Shown piece after piece: positions 1 to 6,666 of a DNA stretch of 6,666 nucleotides; the stretch's first letter is position 1; every line of letters begins with the position of its first letter. The notes beneath the pieces are model-generated. The model saw only the letters and a program-made list of their open reading frames with translations. It was not told where the DNA came from and made no database searches. Made by a program: the position numbers and the translations under genes. Source of the DNA: Bacteroidota bacterium (GTDB lineage: Bacteria; Bacteroidota; Bacteroidia; Chitinophagales; Chitinophagaceae); contig CANGMV010000061.1 of assembly GCA_947454745.1 (NCBI GenBank), positions 1-6,666 of the forward strand, read 5' to 3'.

Positions 1-548
<548 letters not shown>

Positions 549-583
549 ATAAAAAAAGTATGGCAGAAAAAAACAACTCGTAT

Positions 584-1960
584 CTATCTTCTATTTTTCA
601 ACCAGTTCTCCGGATCCAAGAATGATCCTTTGTCATTACTAATCATAAATAACAAAGCACCTTCGCCGTCTAAATTAATGCCAGATCGGCCCAATAAGGT
701 TCCTCCTTTTACTTCCTGACCGACTGCCACATTAATACTACTTAAATGCGTATAGGTGGAGAAATATTTACCATGTTGTACGAATACGGTTAAGTCGCCA
801 TTAATATCTCCTGTGTATTTGACAATACCATTGGCAATGCTTTTCACCGAAGTACCTTTAGGAACAGCCAATTCAATGCCATCACTTTTACGATTCAATT
901 TGGTACCTGGTATATTCTCCACACCAAAGTGTACAAATACATTTCCACGATCCACTGGCCAAGGCAGGCCACCTTTATTATTTTCAATTGATATAGATGC
1001 TTCTCTCCCTTCTTCGGTAGTTTCTAAGGCCGAATAAGGACGATTGTCGGTTGTACTAGTTAATCCACCTTCAACACCTCCCACTTTATTTCCATTTTTT
1101 GAACTCCCCTTCGCATTAGATTTAACAGGTGCAGGCGGGGGTTCGTTTTTCGCTTTAGCAGCAGCTGCAGCAGCGTCATTCGCCGCTTTTAATTTAGCCA
1201 AACGCTCTTTTTCCTTTCTTTCTGCCTCCATGGTTTCGCGCTTAATAATCGTCAACAACGCGGACTGCATTTTTCTTCTTTGCGCTTCTTTTTGCTTTAA
1301 CTGCGCAGTTACTTCCTGCTCTTTACTCTTTAATTGCGTAATAATTTTATCTTGTTCTTTACGATCATCTACCAATACTTTTAATTGATCGTTTTGCACA
1401 TTCAATGTTTTTAGACGATCCTTTTTATTAGAACCTAACTGACCAATTTTTACATTTAAATCTTTTTGAGACATATCAATCGCACGAGCTTGCGCTTCTC
1501 TGGTTTGTCGGTAACTCTTTAAATAAGTAATACGCTTTACAGCATCGTTAAAACTATTCGCCGAAAATAAAAAGCTTAAATACTCATAGCCACTTCGGCT
1601 TTTATAAGCAAACACAATACTCTTTTCGTACTTTGACTTTAAGGTATCTAAATCCTTGTTTAATTTTTGAACATCCTGCTGATTCGCAGCAATAGCATCA
1701 TCAATAATCTTAACCTGCTTGGCAATACTATTTACCAAGGCCTCTCTTTTAGCAATTTTATTTTTTATAACAGCCAATTGAGCCAGTGTACTTTTTTTAT
1801 TCTTTTTGGTTTGATCCAACATCTGATTCAACTCTTCTATTTCTTTACGAATAGACTGTGTTTGCTTTTGCAAATCCTCTCTTGACAAATTTTCCTGTGC
1901 ATCTACACGCAAAAAAACAATGCTAAGTAAAATTAATAGTATGGTAGCCCTCTTTATCAT
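584..1960 (-). CDS. EnvC-like murein hydrolase activator: coiled coil plus degenerate LytM (M23) domain
   Basis: The 458-residue protein has a signal peptide (about residues 1-21, hydrophobic ATILLILLSIVF, likely cut before AQ). A long charged heptad-rich coiled coil follows (about 23-255). Next comes a low-complexity linker with six consecutive alanines (263-268) and a PPPAP stretch, then a C-terminal LytM/M23 fold (about 332-458). This is the architecture of EnvC, a periplasmic protein that in E. coli is recruited by FtsEX through its coiled coil and switches on AmiA/AmiB amidases at division. The metal site is lost here. The usual HxGID motif reads SDGIE (359-363), and the final HxH reads ALL (435-437) in GEGALLFMIS. 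Only His405 (YTHLSS) remains of the usual histidines. A regulatory rather than hydrolytic role is therefore inferred. The start gives a complete signal peptide and has AGGAAA about 13 nt upstream. It lies 23 nt after the DUF4292 gene, which suggests co-transcription. Unlike E. coli EnvC, which acts with FtsEX, no partner gene is in the window. Confidence 0.9.
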   Translation of the reverse strand: MIKRATILLILLSIVFLRVDAQENLSREDLQKQTQSIRKEIEELNQMLDQTKKNKKSTLAQLAVIKNKIAKREALVNSIAKQVKIIDDAIAANQQDVQKLNKDLDTLKSKYEKSIVFAYKSRSGYEYLSFLFSANSFNDAVKRITYLKSYRQTREAQARAIDMSQKDLNVKIGQLGSNKKDRLKTLNVQNDQLKVLVDDRKEQDKIITQLKSKEQEVTAQLKQKEAQRRKMQSALLTIIKRETMEAERKEKERLAKLKAANDAAAAAAKAKNEPPPAPVKSNAKGSSKNGNKVGGVEGGLTSTTDNRPYSALETTEEGREASISIENNKGGLPWPVDRGNVFVHFGVENIPGTKLNRKSDGIELAVPKGTSVKSIANGIVKYTGDINGDLTVFVQHGKYFSTYTHLSSINVAVGQEVKGGTLLGRSGINLDGEGALLFMISNDKGSFLDPENWLKNRR

Positions 1961-1983
1961 ATGTTGTTTTGTTTCCTAAAAAT

Positions 1984-2808
1984 CTAACGTCGCTTTCCTG
2001 GTTTAGGAATTGCAAAGGTATATTTTAAAGGTTCGTTAAATGTATATTCTTTTACTTCCATGTGAATCTCCAAGCGAGACTGTGCTGCAATGGCAATATC
2101 CCTATTTAATGGGAATTGATTTTGCAATGCTGGAACATGATCGGTATAAGTAATGTCACAAGTACGATGTTGATTAATGTCAATGTCGTCTAGTTTTAGA
2201 TGCAACACTTTTGCATTGTCTTCACTGATACTTATTAAATTCTTAAATAATTTACCCGCCAATCCAACTTGTAATTTATTATTATTCATTTTATACCCTA
2301 CTATTTGAGCTTCTTCCATGAAAATAGGGTTTCCGACAATTAAATCTTCCAACATGGAATAGGTAAATGGAATTTTAAGCGCTTCTTGAATGTAGGATAA
2401 TGGACGACGTTCCACTTTTTTGTTTAATGGGAATACCAAAACAACACTGTCCTTGGTAATAAGTGTTTTTAATCCAATAACACCCATTGCACCCCTTACT
2501 GTAATATAAATGCTCTTGCCTTTTTCGATACTAATATTAGCGATATAAACATCCGATTTATTGACAGTTTCGTAGTTTACTTTAACACGGGCATTCATGG
2601 TGTTAAAGTCTAGTTTCGTGGTAGCAATTTTATTAACGATGCCTGAAACAATGGCCCCAGAATCAACTTTTGTAATTGCTGAAATAACTTGGTATTGAAC
2701 CGTATCTTTTTTTGATAACGCATCCTGAATTACTTGCACTTTGCGCGAGGAATAGCAGGATGCCAATAATACAATACTTGCCAATAAAAAAAGTTTCGAC
2801 TTGTTCAT
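1984..2808 (-). CDS. DUF4292-family lipoprotein, LolB-like
   Basis: A 274-residue predicted lipoprotein. MNKSKLFLLASIVLLASC gives a basic n-region, a hydrophobic core and a lipobox LASC with Cys18 as the lipidation site. The mature part is mostly predicted beta strand. Its most recognisable stretch is about residues 92-160: ISIEKGKSIYITVRGAMG, then LKTLITKDSVVL, then LEDLIVGNP. That order (strand, 'lGi..' turn, 'liT.Dsv', 'll.Gn') is what I recall for DUF4292 proteins, which share a LolB/LolA-like curved-sheet pattern. No catalytic motif is seen and the exact role is unknown; handling of lipids or lipoproteins at the envelope is only inference. An in-frame ATG at 2847 exists upstream, but it overlaps the end of dut and would put 13 polar residues before the signal peptide, so the start at 2808 is preferred. 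That start lies 4 nt after the dut stop, with AGGAAAA inside the end of dut, so translational coupling is likely. In many Bacteroidota, as I recall, this gene sits between dut and an EnvC-like gene, as here. Confidence 0.82.
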   Translation of the reverse strand: MNKSKLFLLASIVLLASCYSSRKVQVIQDALSKKDTVQYQVISAITKVDSGAIVSGIVNKIATTKLDFNTMNARVKVNYETVNKSDVYIANISIEKGKSIYITVRGAMGVIGLKTLITKDSVVLVFPLNKKVERRPLSYIQEALKIPFTYSMLEDLIVGNPIFMEEAQIVGYKMNNNKLQVGLAGKLFKNLISISEDNAKVLHLKLDDIDINQHRTCDITYTDHVPALQNQFPLNRDIAIAAQSRLEIHMEVKEYTFNEPLKYTFAIPKPGKRR

Positions 2809-2812
2809 TCTA

Positions 2813-3253
2813 TTATTGTTTTCCTGTGTGCCCAAAACCACCAGCACCTCTTTCGGTATGATCTAAATTTTGCACCAATTCCCAATTTGCTTTTTCTACT
2901 TTTTGAAATACCATTTGCGCAATTCTATCTCCGTCATGAATGGTCTGATGCTCATTCGATAAATTAATAAGGATTACTTTAATTTCCCCTCTATAATCAG
3001 CATCAATAGTACCAGGCGTATTTAAACAAGTAATACCTTGTTTGATGGCTAAACCACTTCGAGGGCGAATTTGAACTTCCCAATTTTCAGGAATGGACAT
3101 AAACAAACCCGTAGGGACCAATACCCTTTCCATTGGTTGTATGGTAATAGGATTTGCTATAAATGCACGAATATCCATACCCGAGGAACCTGCCGTTGCA
3201 TAGGAAGGCAATGGATGATGGCTATTATTCACAATTTGAACGGGTGTTGACAT
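2813..3253 (-). CDS. dut: Deoxyuridine 5'-triphosphate nucleotidohydrolase (dUTPase)
   Basis: Cytoplasmic homotrimeric enzyme hydrolysing dUTP to dUMP and pyrophosphate, which keeps uracil out of DNA and supplies dUMP for thymidylate synthesis. All five trimeric-dUTPase motifs are present in order in 146 residues: motif 1 [10 protein letters not shown] (21-30), motif 2 RPRSGLA (63-69), motif 3 [10 protein letters not shown] (81-90), motif 4 GDRIAQMVF (108-116) and motif 5 [10 protein letters not shown] (135-144). Asp84 corresponds to the catalytic Asp and Tyr87 to the sugar-discriminating Tyr. The FGHTG tail resembles the FGHSG of E. coli Dut, so the His is not an anomaly. Length is normal for the family and the protein appears complete and active. 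The ATG at 3253 is preferred; a TTG at 3262 would add only three residues. The gene starts 32 nt after porV and ends 4 nt before the lipoprotein start. No Shine-Dalgarno sequence is evident. A possible -7 promoter box lies immediately upstream. Confidence 0.97.
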   Translation of the reverse strand: MSTPVQIVNNSHHPLPSYATAGSSGMDIRAFIANPITIQPMERVLVPTGLFMSIPENWEVQIRPRSGLAIKQGITCLNTPGTIDADYRGEIKVILINLSNEHQTIHDGDRIAQMVFQKVEKANWELVQNLDHTERGAGGFGHTGKQ

Positions 3254-3259
3254 GGTCAA

Positions 3260-3267
3260 CAAAAATA
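3260..3267 (-). promoter_or_regulatory. Possible Bacteroidota -7 box ahead of dut
   Basis: The minus strand reads TATTTTTG, a perfect fit to the TAnnTTTG element used by the primary sigma factor of Bacteroidota. It ends 6 nt before the dut ATG, so a transcript from it would be almost leaderless. No convincing TTG/TTTG -33 box is found at the usual distance, and the match is easy to get by chance in T-rich DNA. Tentative. Confidence 0.2.
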
Positions 3268-3285
3268 GGCAAAAACGGGGAGCTA

Positions 3286-4422
3286 TTAAAAATAAAAGAT
3301 ACTACCAAAACGAAGTGTGTTGGAAAGTGGATTTTTTGTAATTCCACCGCCAGAAGGTACTAAGTAACTGATATTGAATTTAGACTGTTGATACTGAAAG
3401 CTAGTACCTAAGGTAAAATATTGCATATTCCCCAAGCTCTTATTATTGTCGATAAAATAACCCCCTCTTAAATAGAATCGGCTAATATAACTATACTCTA
3501 CCCCTACCGATGCTTTTAAGGACTCAGAAAATGGCATGCCATATTTACTTGAAAAGGAATTAAAATAACTATTCACAACCGATTGTGTGAAATAATGATT
3601 CACTGCTTCAGGATCGGTATTGTCCGGACTTGCTGGCACCATTAATCTATTCACATCTACACCAAATTCTACTGAATTATCCGCATCAATTTTATTTAAG
3701 TACCCTAATCCGAATCCAATATTTGCTGGGATGTAATATTTGTTTTTACTCTCGTTTGAATAACTAATTTTTCCACCCAAATTTGATAATAACAAGCCTG
3801 CATGTAAGCCATGCAAATCGGCATTTTGCTTATAAAATAAAGCAATATCCCCTGCAACAGTATTACCTGCTTTGTAATTAATTGCACTTGCGCCAAACGA
3901 ACCCTGCACTAATTTTGAATGAATATACCTTAATGTTGCACCAATACTTAAATTGTCATTTAATAGTAAAGTATATCCAAAGTCATAACTGAATTCAGAA
4001 GGTCTTTGCGAAGGCAAAGTGGTCCCACCCGATTCGTCGGTAAAATCAATATTTCCTAAACTAAAAAAACGCAATGAAGTATTGATAGAACTTTGTTCAT
4101 TTAATTTTTTATAATAACCTGCACTAGCTAAATAAACATCACTCAATCCAAGGTCTTTTAACCATGGGGTATAATTAATCAAAAAACCCTGAGGCTCTTT
4201 TAAATAGGGAATTTTTGCAGTGTTGCCAAACAAATCATTTGCTTCTGGTGACATACCTAAGGACAGGTTTCCCATTCCACCAGAACGTGCGTCGGGTGAA
4301 ATTGTCATAAATGGTACAGCCGTACTTTGTAATTTCAAAGAAGTAGTCTGTGCATTTGTTTTTGAATGAACAAAAAACAAGCAAAGCAATAATGAAATAT
4401 ATTTTAACTTGTTTAAATGCAT
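3286..4422 (-). CDS. porV: Type IX secretion outer-membrane shuttle protein PorV (LptO)
   Basis: A 378-residue outer-membrane beta-barrel of the FadL-like family. In Porphyromonas gingivalis, PorV binds the C-terminal signal of T9SS cargo leaving the SprA translocon and delivers it to PorU in the attachment complex. A signal peptide occupies residues 1-24 (hydrophobic [10 protein letters not shown], cut after TNA). PorV hallmarks follow: [12 protein letters not shown] (41-52), [11 protein letters not shown] (60-70) and [17 protein letters not shown] (83-99). Alternating beta-strand segments run to the end, and the protein closes with the aromatic strand RFGSIFYF, typical of outer-membrane insertion. 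Length agrees with known PorV (about 380-400). The NTAKIPY form is close to the usual 'NPAK' variant. The start ATG is preceded by AAGG at 4-nt spacing. The gene begins 51 nt after porU, which supports the assignment over other PorV/PorQ paralogues. A candidate promoter in that gap might let porV be expressed beyond the porU level. Confidence 0.93.
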   Translation of the reverse strand: MHLNKLKYISLLLCLFFVHSKTNAQTTSLKLQSTAVPFMTISPDARSGGMGNLSLGMSPEANDLFGNTAKIPYLKEPQGFLINYTPWLKDLGLSDVYLASAGYYKKLNEQSSINTSLRFFSLGNIDFTDESGGTTLPSQRPSEFSYDFGYTLLLNDNLSIGATLRYIHSKLVQGSFGASAINYKAGNTVAGDIALFYKQNADLHGLHAGLLLSNLGGKISYSNESKNKYYIPANIGFGLGYLNKIDADNSVEFGVDVNRLMVPASPDNTDPEAVNHYFTQSVVNSYFNSFSSKYGMPFSESLKASVGVEYSYISRFYLRGGYFIDNNKSLGNMQYFTLGTSFQYQQSKFNISYLVPSGGGITKNPLSNTLRFGSIFYF

Positions 4423-4444
4423 AATACCTTGATTTAGTTTAGAT

Positions 4445-4479
4445 GTTAAAGATAGTTAAAGCAGCCCTATATTTTACAA
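4445..4479 (-). promoter_or_regulatory. Candidate promoter and direct repeat ahead of porV
   Basis: In the 51-nt porU-porV gap the minus strand has TTG (4479-4477), a 22-nt spacer and TATCTTTA (4454-4447). This matches the Bacteroidota TTG / TAnnTTTG pattern with one mismatch and a permitted but long spacer. The -33 part overlaps the last codons of porU. Two GTTAAAG heptamers (plus strand 4445-4451 and 4455-4461) lie exactly 10 nt apart across the -7 region, one helical turn. This could be a site for a regulator. Weak evidence in AT-rich DNA. Confidence 0.25.
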
Positions 4480-6666
4480 TTTGATAAAAGTATTCGCTAG
4501 TCGGGATATTTTCGTTCCGCTATTTACGGTAATCCGATAATAATAAACTCCTTTTTGTAAATCAGTTCCCGAAGCGGTAATACCATCCCAATCTATATTA
4601 ATTCTGGTATTGTTATTTATAAATTTATTACTACTTATATAAAGCACTTGCCCAGTTAAGTCCATGATTTCCAATTGTGTTTGAATTTCTTTACCTAGTT
4701 GATTGGTTTCAAAGCTAAACCTGGTTTGACTTATAACAGGATTCGGAAAATTAGTTGCATTTTTTAGCAACGGGTTTTGGACCGATGGGACTTCAAAAAA
4801 CAAACTATCGGTGGTACTATTCCCCAATAGGTCCCAGGCCTTAATAACAAGACGATGTTTACCCTCGGCCATGGGTGGCAATGCATACACAATGCGCCCA
4901 GATTTATACGTATCGATATCTGCAACAAAATAATTGTTAAGCATAATGGGAACAGGCTGCCCATCCATCCATATCGATAAATCATGCCCCAACGAATTGC
5001 CTGAAGTTTGAATGCCCGAACTATCTTTTAAAGAAATATATAAAATAGAATTGGGTCCAGCCCAGCTACCCTGTTTAAATAAAGCATCATTTAAATAAGC
5101 ATTGATTGTTGGACCAGCTGTATCGGTGGAGTTTACAACCCCATTTGCTTTTACATATATAGAATCAATAATTTGGATAGCGGTATTCAAATTACTTGTT
5201 GCAACAAAAGAAAGTCTTAATGGACTATTCATATTAGAAACCTGCGCAGGTAAAATAAAATCAATACTAAATGTTCCATTTACAACCGTTGCTTTTCCCT
5301 TGAATAATATATTTTCTTGCAAAGCAATAGGCACCGACATGCTAGTAGATTGATTGGCAAGTGTTTTTTTGAATTTTACTGCATCGTATACGATTAACTC
5401 CATGACACCATTAAAGTCCTTGATGGGTATTAACCCTTGTTGCACTAAACCCTCCATTTTATATTTATTCCCCGACAATAAAGTATCATGTCCAATAAAT
5501 GGTTTACTATTAATTTTCTGAATTGCTATTTTATAGTTCGGTGACAATAATTGCATTGCTGGATCACCCAATAAACTAAATTTTAAAGTATTGATATGGT
5601 CTCCGCCTTCGGCCCAGTTAATCATTTTTGCCTTTTGCAAAGCCGCTCCAATACTAGCATAAAGTCCTGTGGAATCGGGGACAAGTAATTGCTGAATAAA
5701 TAAGTCATTGATTTGTTTATTACTATAAGCAAATACCAATCTGTTGGCAGCCACTAATCCAATTACACCTTTTCCGTTTTTCATTAAGGCATCGTATGCA
5801 ATAGGGCTTAACCCGGGCTGATCATAAGGTGCGAAATTACAGGATGCAGTGACCATTAAAGGGAGCTTGTTTTTATTATCCCAGGTATCAAATTGTGCTT
5901 GAGCAATCACAGCTTCCTCCGACAACCGTAAATAATTACCATGCCCTGTATAATTGATAATTAATGTTCCGTCTTGAACACTTTGTTGTATTGCATTAAA
6001 TGCCAAAGGATAGGTATTCCCAGCACTTGAACCAACAGCAGGATATAGATCTAAATAAATTTTTTGTTGATCCCATTTAGGCGCATTGGACTGTAAATGC
6101 TGTATGATTTCCTCCGCATCTTGAAGGTGTAAATTATAATCTCCGTCGTCGGCAACCCATGTTAACTTATTTTCCCAATTGCCTCCTACCGTATTCGTTT
6201 GATAATAAATAAACTTTTGAATGGTAGAGTCTGCCTCGGCCACTGTTCGCGCTGGAATGCGCCCTACTGCTAAAGAAAGTTGTTTTATAGCACTTGAATA
6301 ATTAATGTCATCGTAATCATTTAAAGTAGCAAAAAAATCATCTGTGCTATAACTCTGTAAGATTGAATTTGAATTCTCACTTTCATAAACAGGTAGTTCA
6401 AAATCGACATTTAATTTTCTGCTATTAAAATTGCCGGTACCGATTAGCAACAAATATTTAGGCATTGTCCAGCTATTCAATTTTGCTTTATTAAAAAGAA
6501 ATTTCACATAATTCCTTATGGCAATAGCCGAGGCTTGCCCTCCTGAAAAATCGTTGTACAACTCACTAGCATCCGCTACAACTGCATTTCTTGCAAAAAC
6601 TGTTTTTTGAAAAGATTGGTATTTTTTGGCTGCATTTAAATAAGCAGGCGCTGCGACAATAATATA
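4474..6666 (-). CDS. porU: Type IX secretion sortase PorU, C25 gingipain-like protease (N-terminus outside window)
   Basis: The frame stays open to the window edge, giving 730 residues; an apparent start at 6561 is an internal TTG, not the real start. PorU is the cell-surface sortase that cleaves C-terminal signals from T9SS cargo and links cargo to anionic lipopolysaccharide. The peptidase C25 domain fills about residues 1-375. It contains VVADASELYNDFSGG (29-43), YSTDDFFATL (106-115), VGRIPART (134-141), WVADDGD (170-176), the catalytic His242 in NYTGHGNY and the catalytic Cys276 in VTASCNF. Beta-sandwich domains follow, including the PorU-typical GHDLSIWMDG (560-569), then GKHRLVIKAWDLLGN (602-616). 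The last 92 residues form a T9SS type A-like C-terminal domain: NFPNPV (639-644), EIMDLTGQVLY (666-676), WDG (693-695) and GVYYYRI (706-712). PorU itself is known to keep such a domain. Known PorU proteins are about 1100-1300 residues, so some 400 or more are missing. The adjacent porV supports the call over gingipain-type secreted C25 proteases. Confidence 0.93.
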   Translation of the reverse strand, partial: YIIVAAPAYLNAAKKYQSFQKTVFARNAVVADASELYNDFSGGQASAIAIRNYVKFLFNKAKLNSWTMPKYLLLIGTGNFNSRKLNVDFELPVYESENSNSILQSYSTDDFFATLNDYDDINYSSAIKQLSLAVGRIPARTVAEADSTIQKFIYYQTNTVGGNWENKLTWVADDGDYNLHLQDAEEIIQHLQSNAPKWDQQKIYLDLYPAVGSSAGNTYPLAFNAIQQSVQDGTLIINYTGHGNYLRLSEEAVIAQAQFDTWDNKNKLPLMVTASCNFAPYDQPGLSPIAYDALMKNGKGVIGLVAANRLVFAYSNKQINDLFIQQLLVPDSTGLYASIGAALQKAKMINWAEGGDHINTLKFSLLGDPAMQLLSPNYKIAIQKINSKPFIGHDTLLSGNKYKMEGLVQQGLIPIKDFNGVMELIVYDAVKFKKTLANQSTSMSVPIALQENILFKGKATVVNGTFSIDFILPAQVSNMNSPLRLSFVATSNLNTAIQIIDSIYVKANGVVNSTDTAGPTINAYLNDALFKQGSWAGPNSILYISLKDSSGIQTSGNSLGHDLSIWMDGQPVPIMLNNYFVADIDTYKSGRIVYALPPMAEGKHRLVIKAWDLLGNSTTDSLFFEVPSVQNPLLKNATNFPNPVISQTRFSFETNQLGKEIQTQLEIMDLTGQVLYISSNKFINNNTRINIDWDGITASGTDLQKGVYYYRITVNSGTKISRLANTFIKL

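Noticed and set aside
553..576. TACTTTTT with an upstream TTG as a glpK promoter on the minus strand
   Set aside because: The spacer is only 13 nt, well below the usual range, and the -7 match is imperfect in a T-tract.
1157..1174. GC-rich GCT/GCA tract encoding six alanines
   Set aside because: It is a coding low-complexity linker, common in EnvC-like proteins; the tract is too short to argue for phase variation, and three-base units would not shift the frame.
756..1388. Two plus-strand open frames opposite the EnvC-like gene
   Set aside because: They are antisense to well-conserved LytM, linker and coiled-coil coding sequence, and their products resemble no protein family.
2809..2847. Upstream ATG at 2847 giving a 13-residue N-terminal extension of the lipoprotein
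   Set aside because: It overlaps dut and would bury the lipoprotein signal peptide; the ATG at 2808 gives a textbook lipobox and tight spacing to dut.
3254..3262. TTG start for dut three codons upstream
   Set aside because: The ATG at 3253 gives a normal-length dUTPase, and the extra residues carry no motif.
6559..6561. TTG at 6561 as the start of a 695-residue porU product
   Set aside because: The frame remains open to the window edge with clear C25-family sequence (YIIVAAPAY, VVADASELY), so the gene starts outside the window.

Overview
The window is a compact, AT-rich block of six genes, all on the minus strand, so transcription runs from high to low coordinates. It looks like the chromosome of a member of the Bacteroidota. 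The main evidence is an adjacent porU-porV pair (type IX secretion, T9SS, a system confined to that phylum). A DUF4292-type lipoprotein, the near absence of strong Shine-Dalgarno sequences and the low GC content also fit. The family cannot be fixed from the sequence; a Chitinophagaceae-like or flavobacterial-like genome are both plausible.

In transcription order the layout is as follows. porU (6666-4474) is cut at its N-terminus by the window edge. After 51 nt comes porV (4422-3286), then 32 nt, then dut (3253-2813). After 4 nt comes a DUF4292 lipoprotein gene (2808-1984), then 23 nt, then an EnvC-like coiled-coil/LytM gene (1960-584). After 59 nt comes glpK, glycerol kinase (524-1), cut at its C-terminus by the window edge. 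There are no gene-free stretches over 60 nt, no RNA genes, no mobile elements and no CRISPR.

PorU and PorV work together at the outer membrane. PorV shuttles T9SS cargo from the translocon, and PorU, a gingipain-like (C25) sortase, removes the C-terminal signal and attaches cargo to the cell surface. Dut removes dUTP and makes dUMP for thymidylate synthesis. The DUF4292 protein is a predicted lipoprotein with a LolB-like sequence pattern. The EnvC-like protein has lost the zinc ligands of its M23 domain and so is probably an activator of cell-wall amidases rather than an enzyme. Short spacing suggests dut, the DUF4292 gene and envC are co-transcribed, possibly with porUV. glpK is probably separately controlled: a perfect 9-bp inverted repeat overlaps its start codon.

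No wholly new system is visible. The points most worth checking are the inverted repeat on the glpK start, the dead LytM domain, the linkage of T9SS genes to envelope-biogenesis genes, and possible promoter elements ahead of porV and dut.
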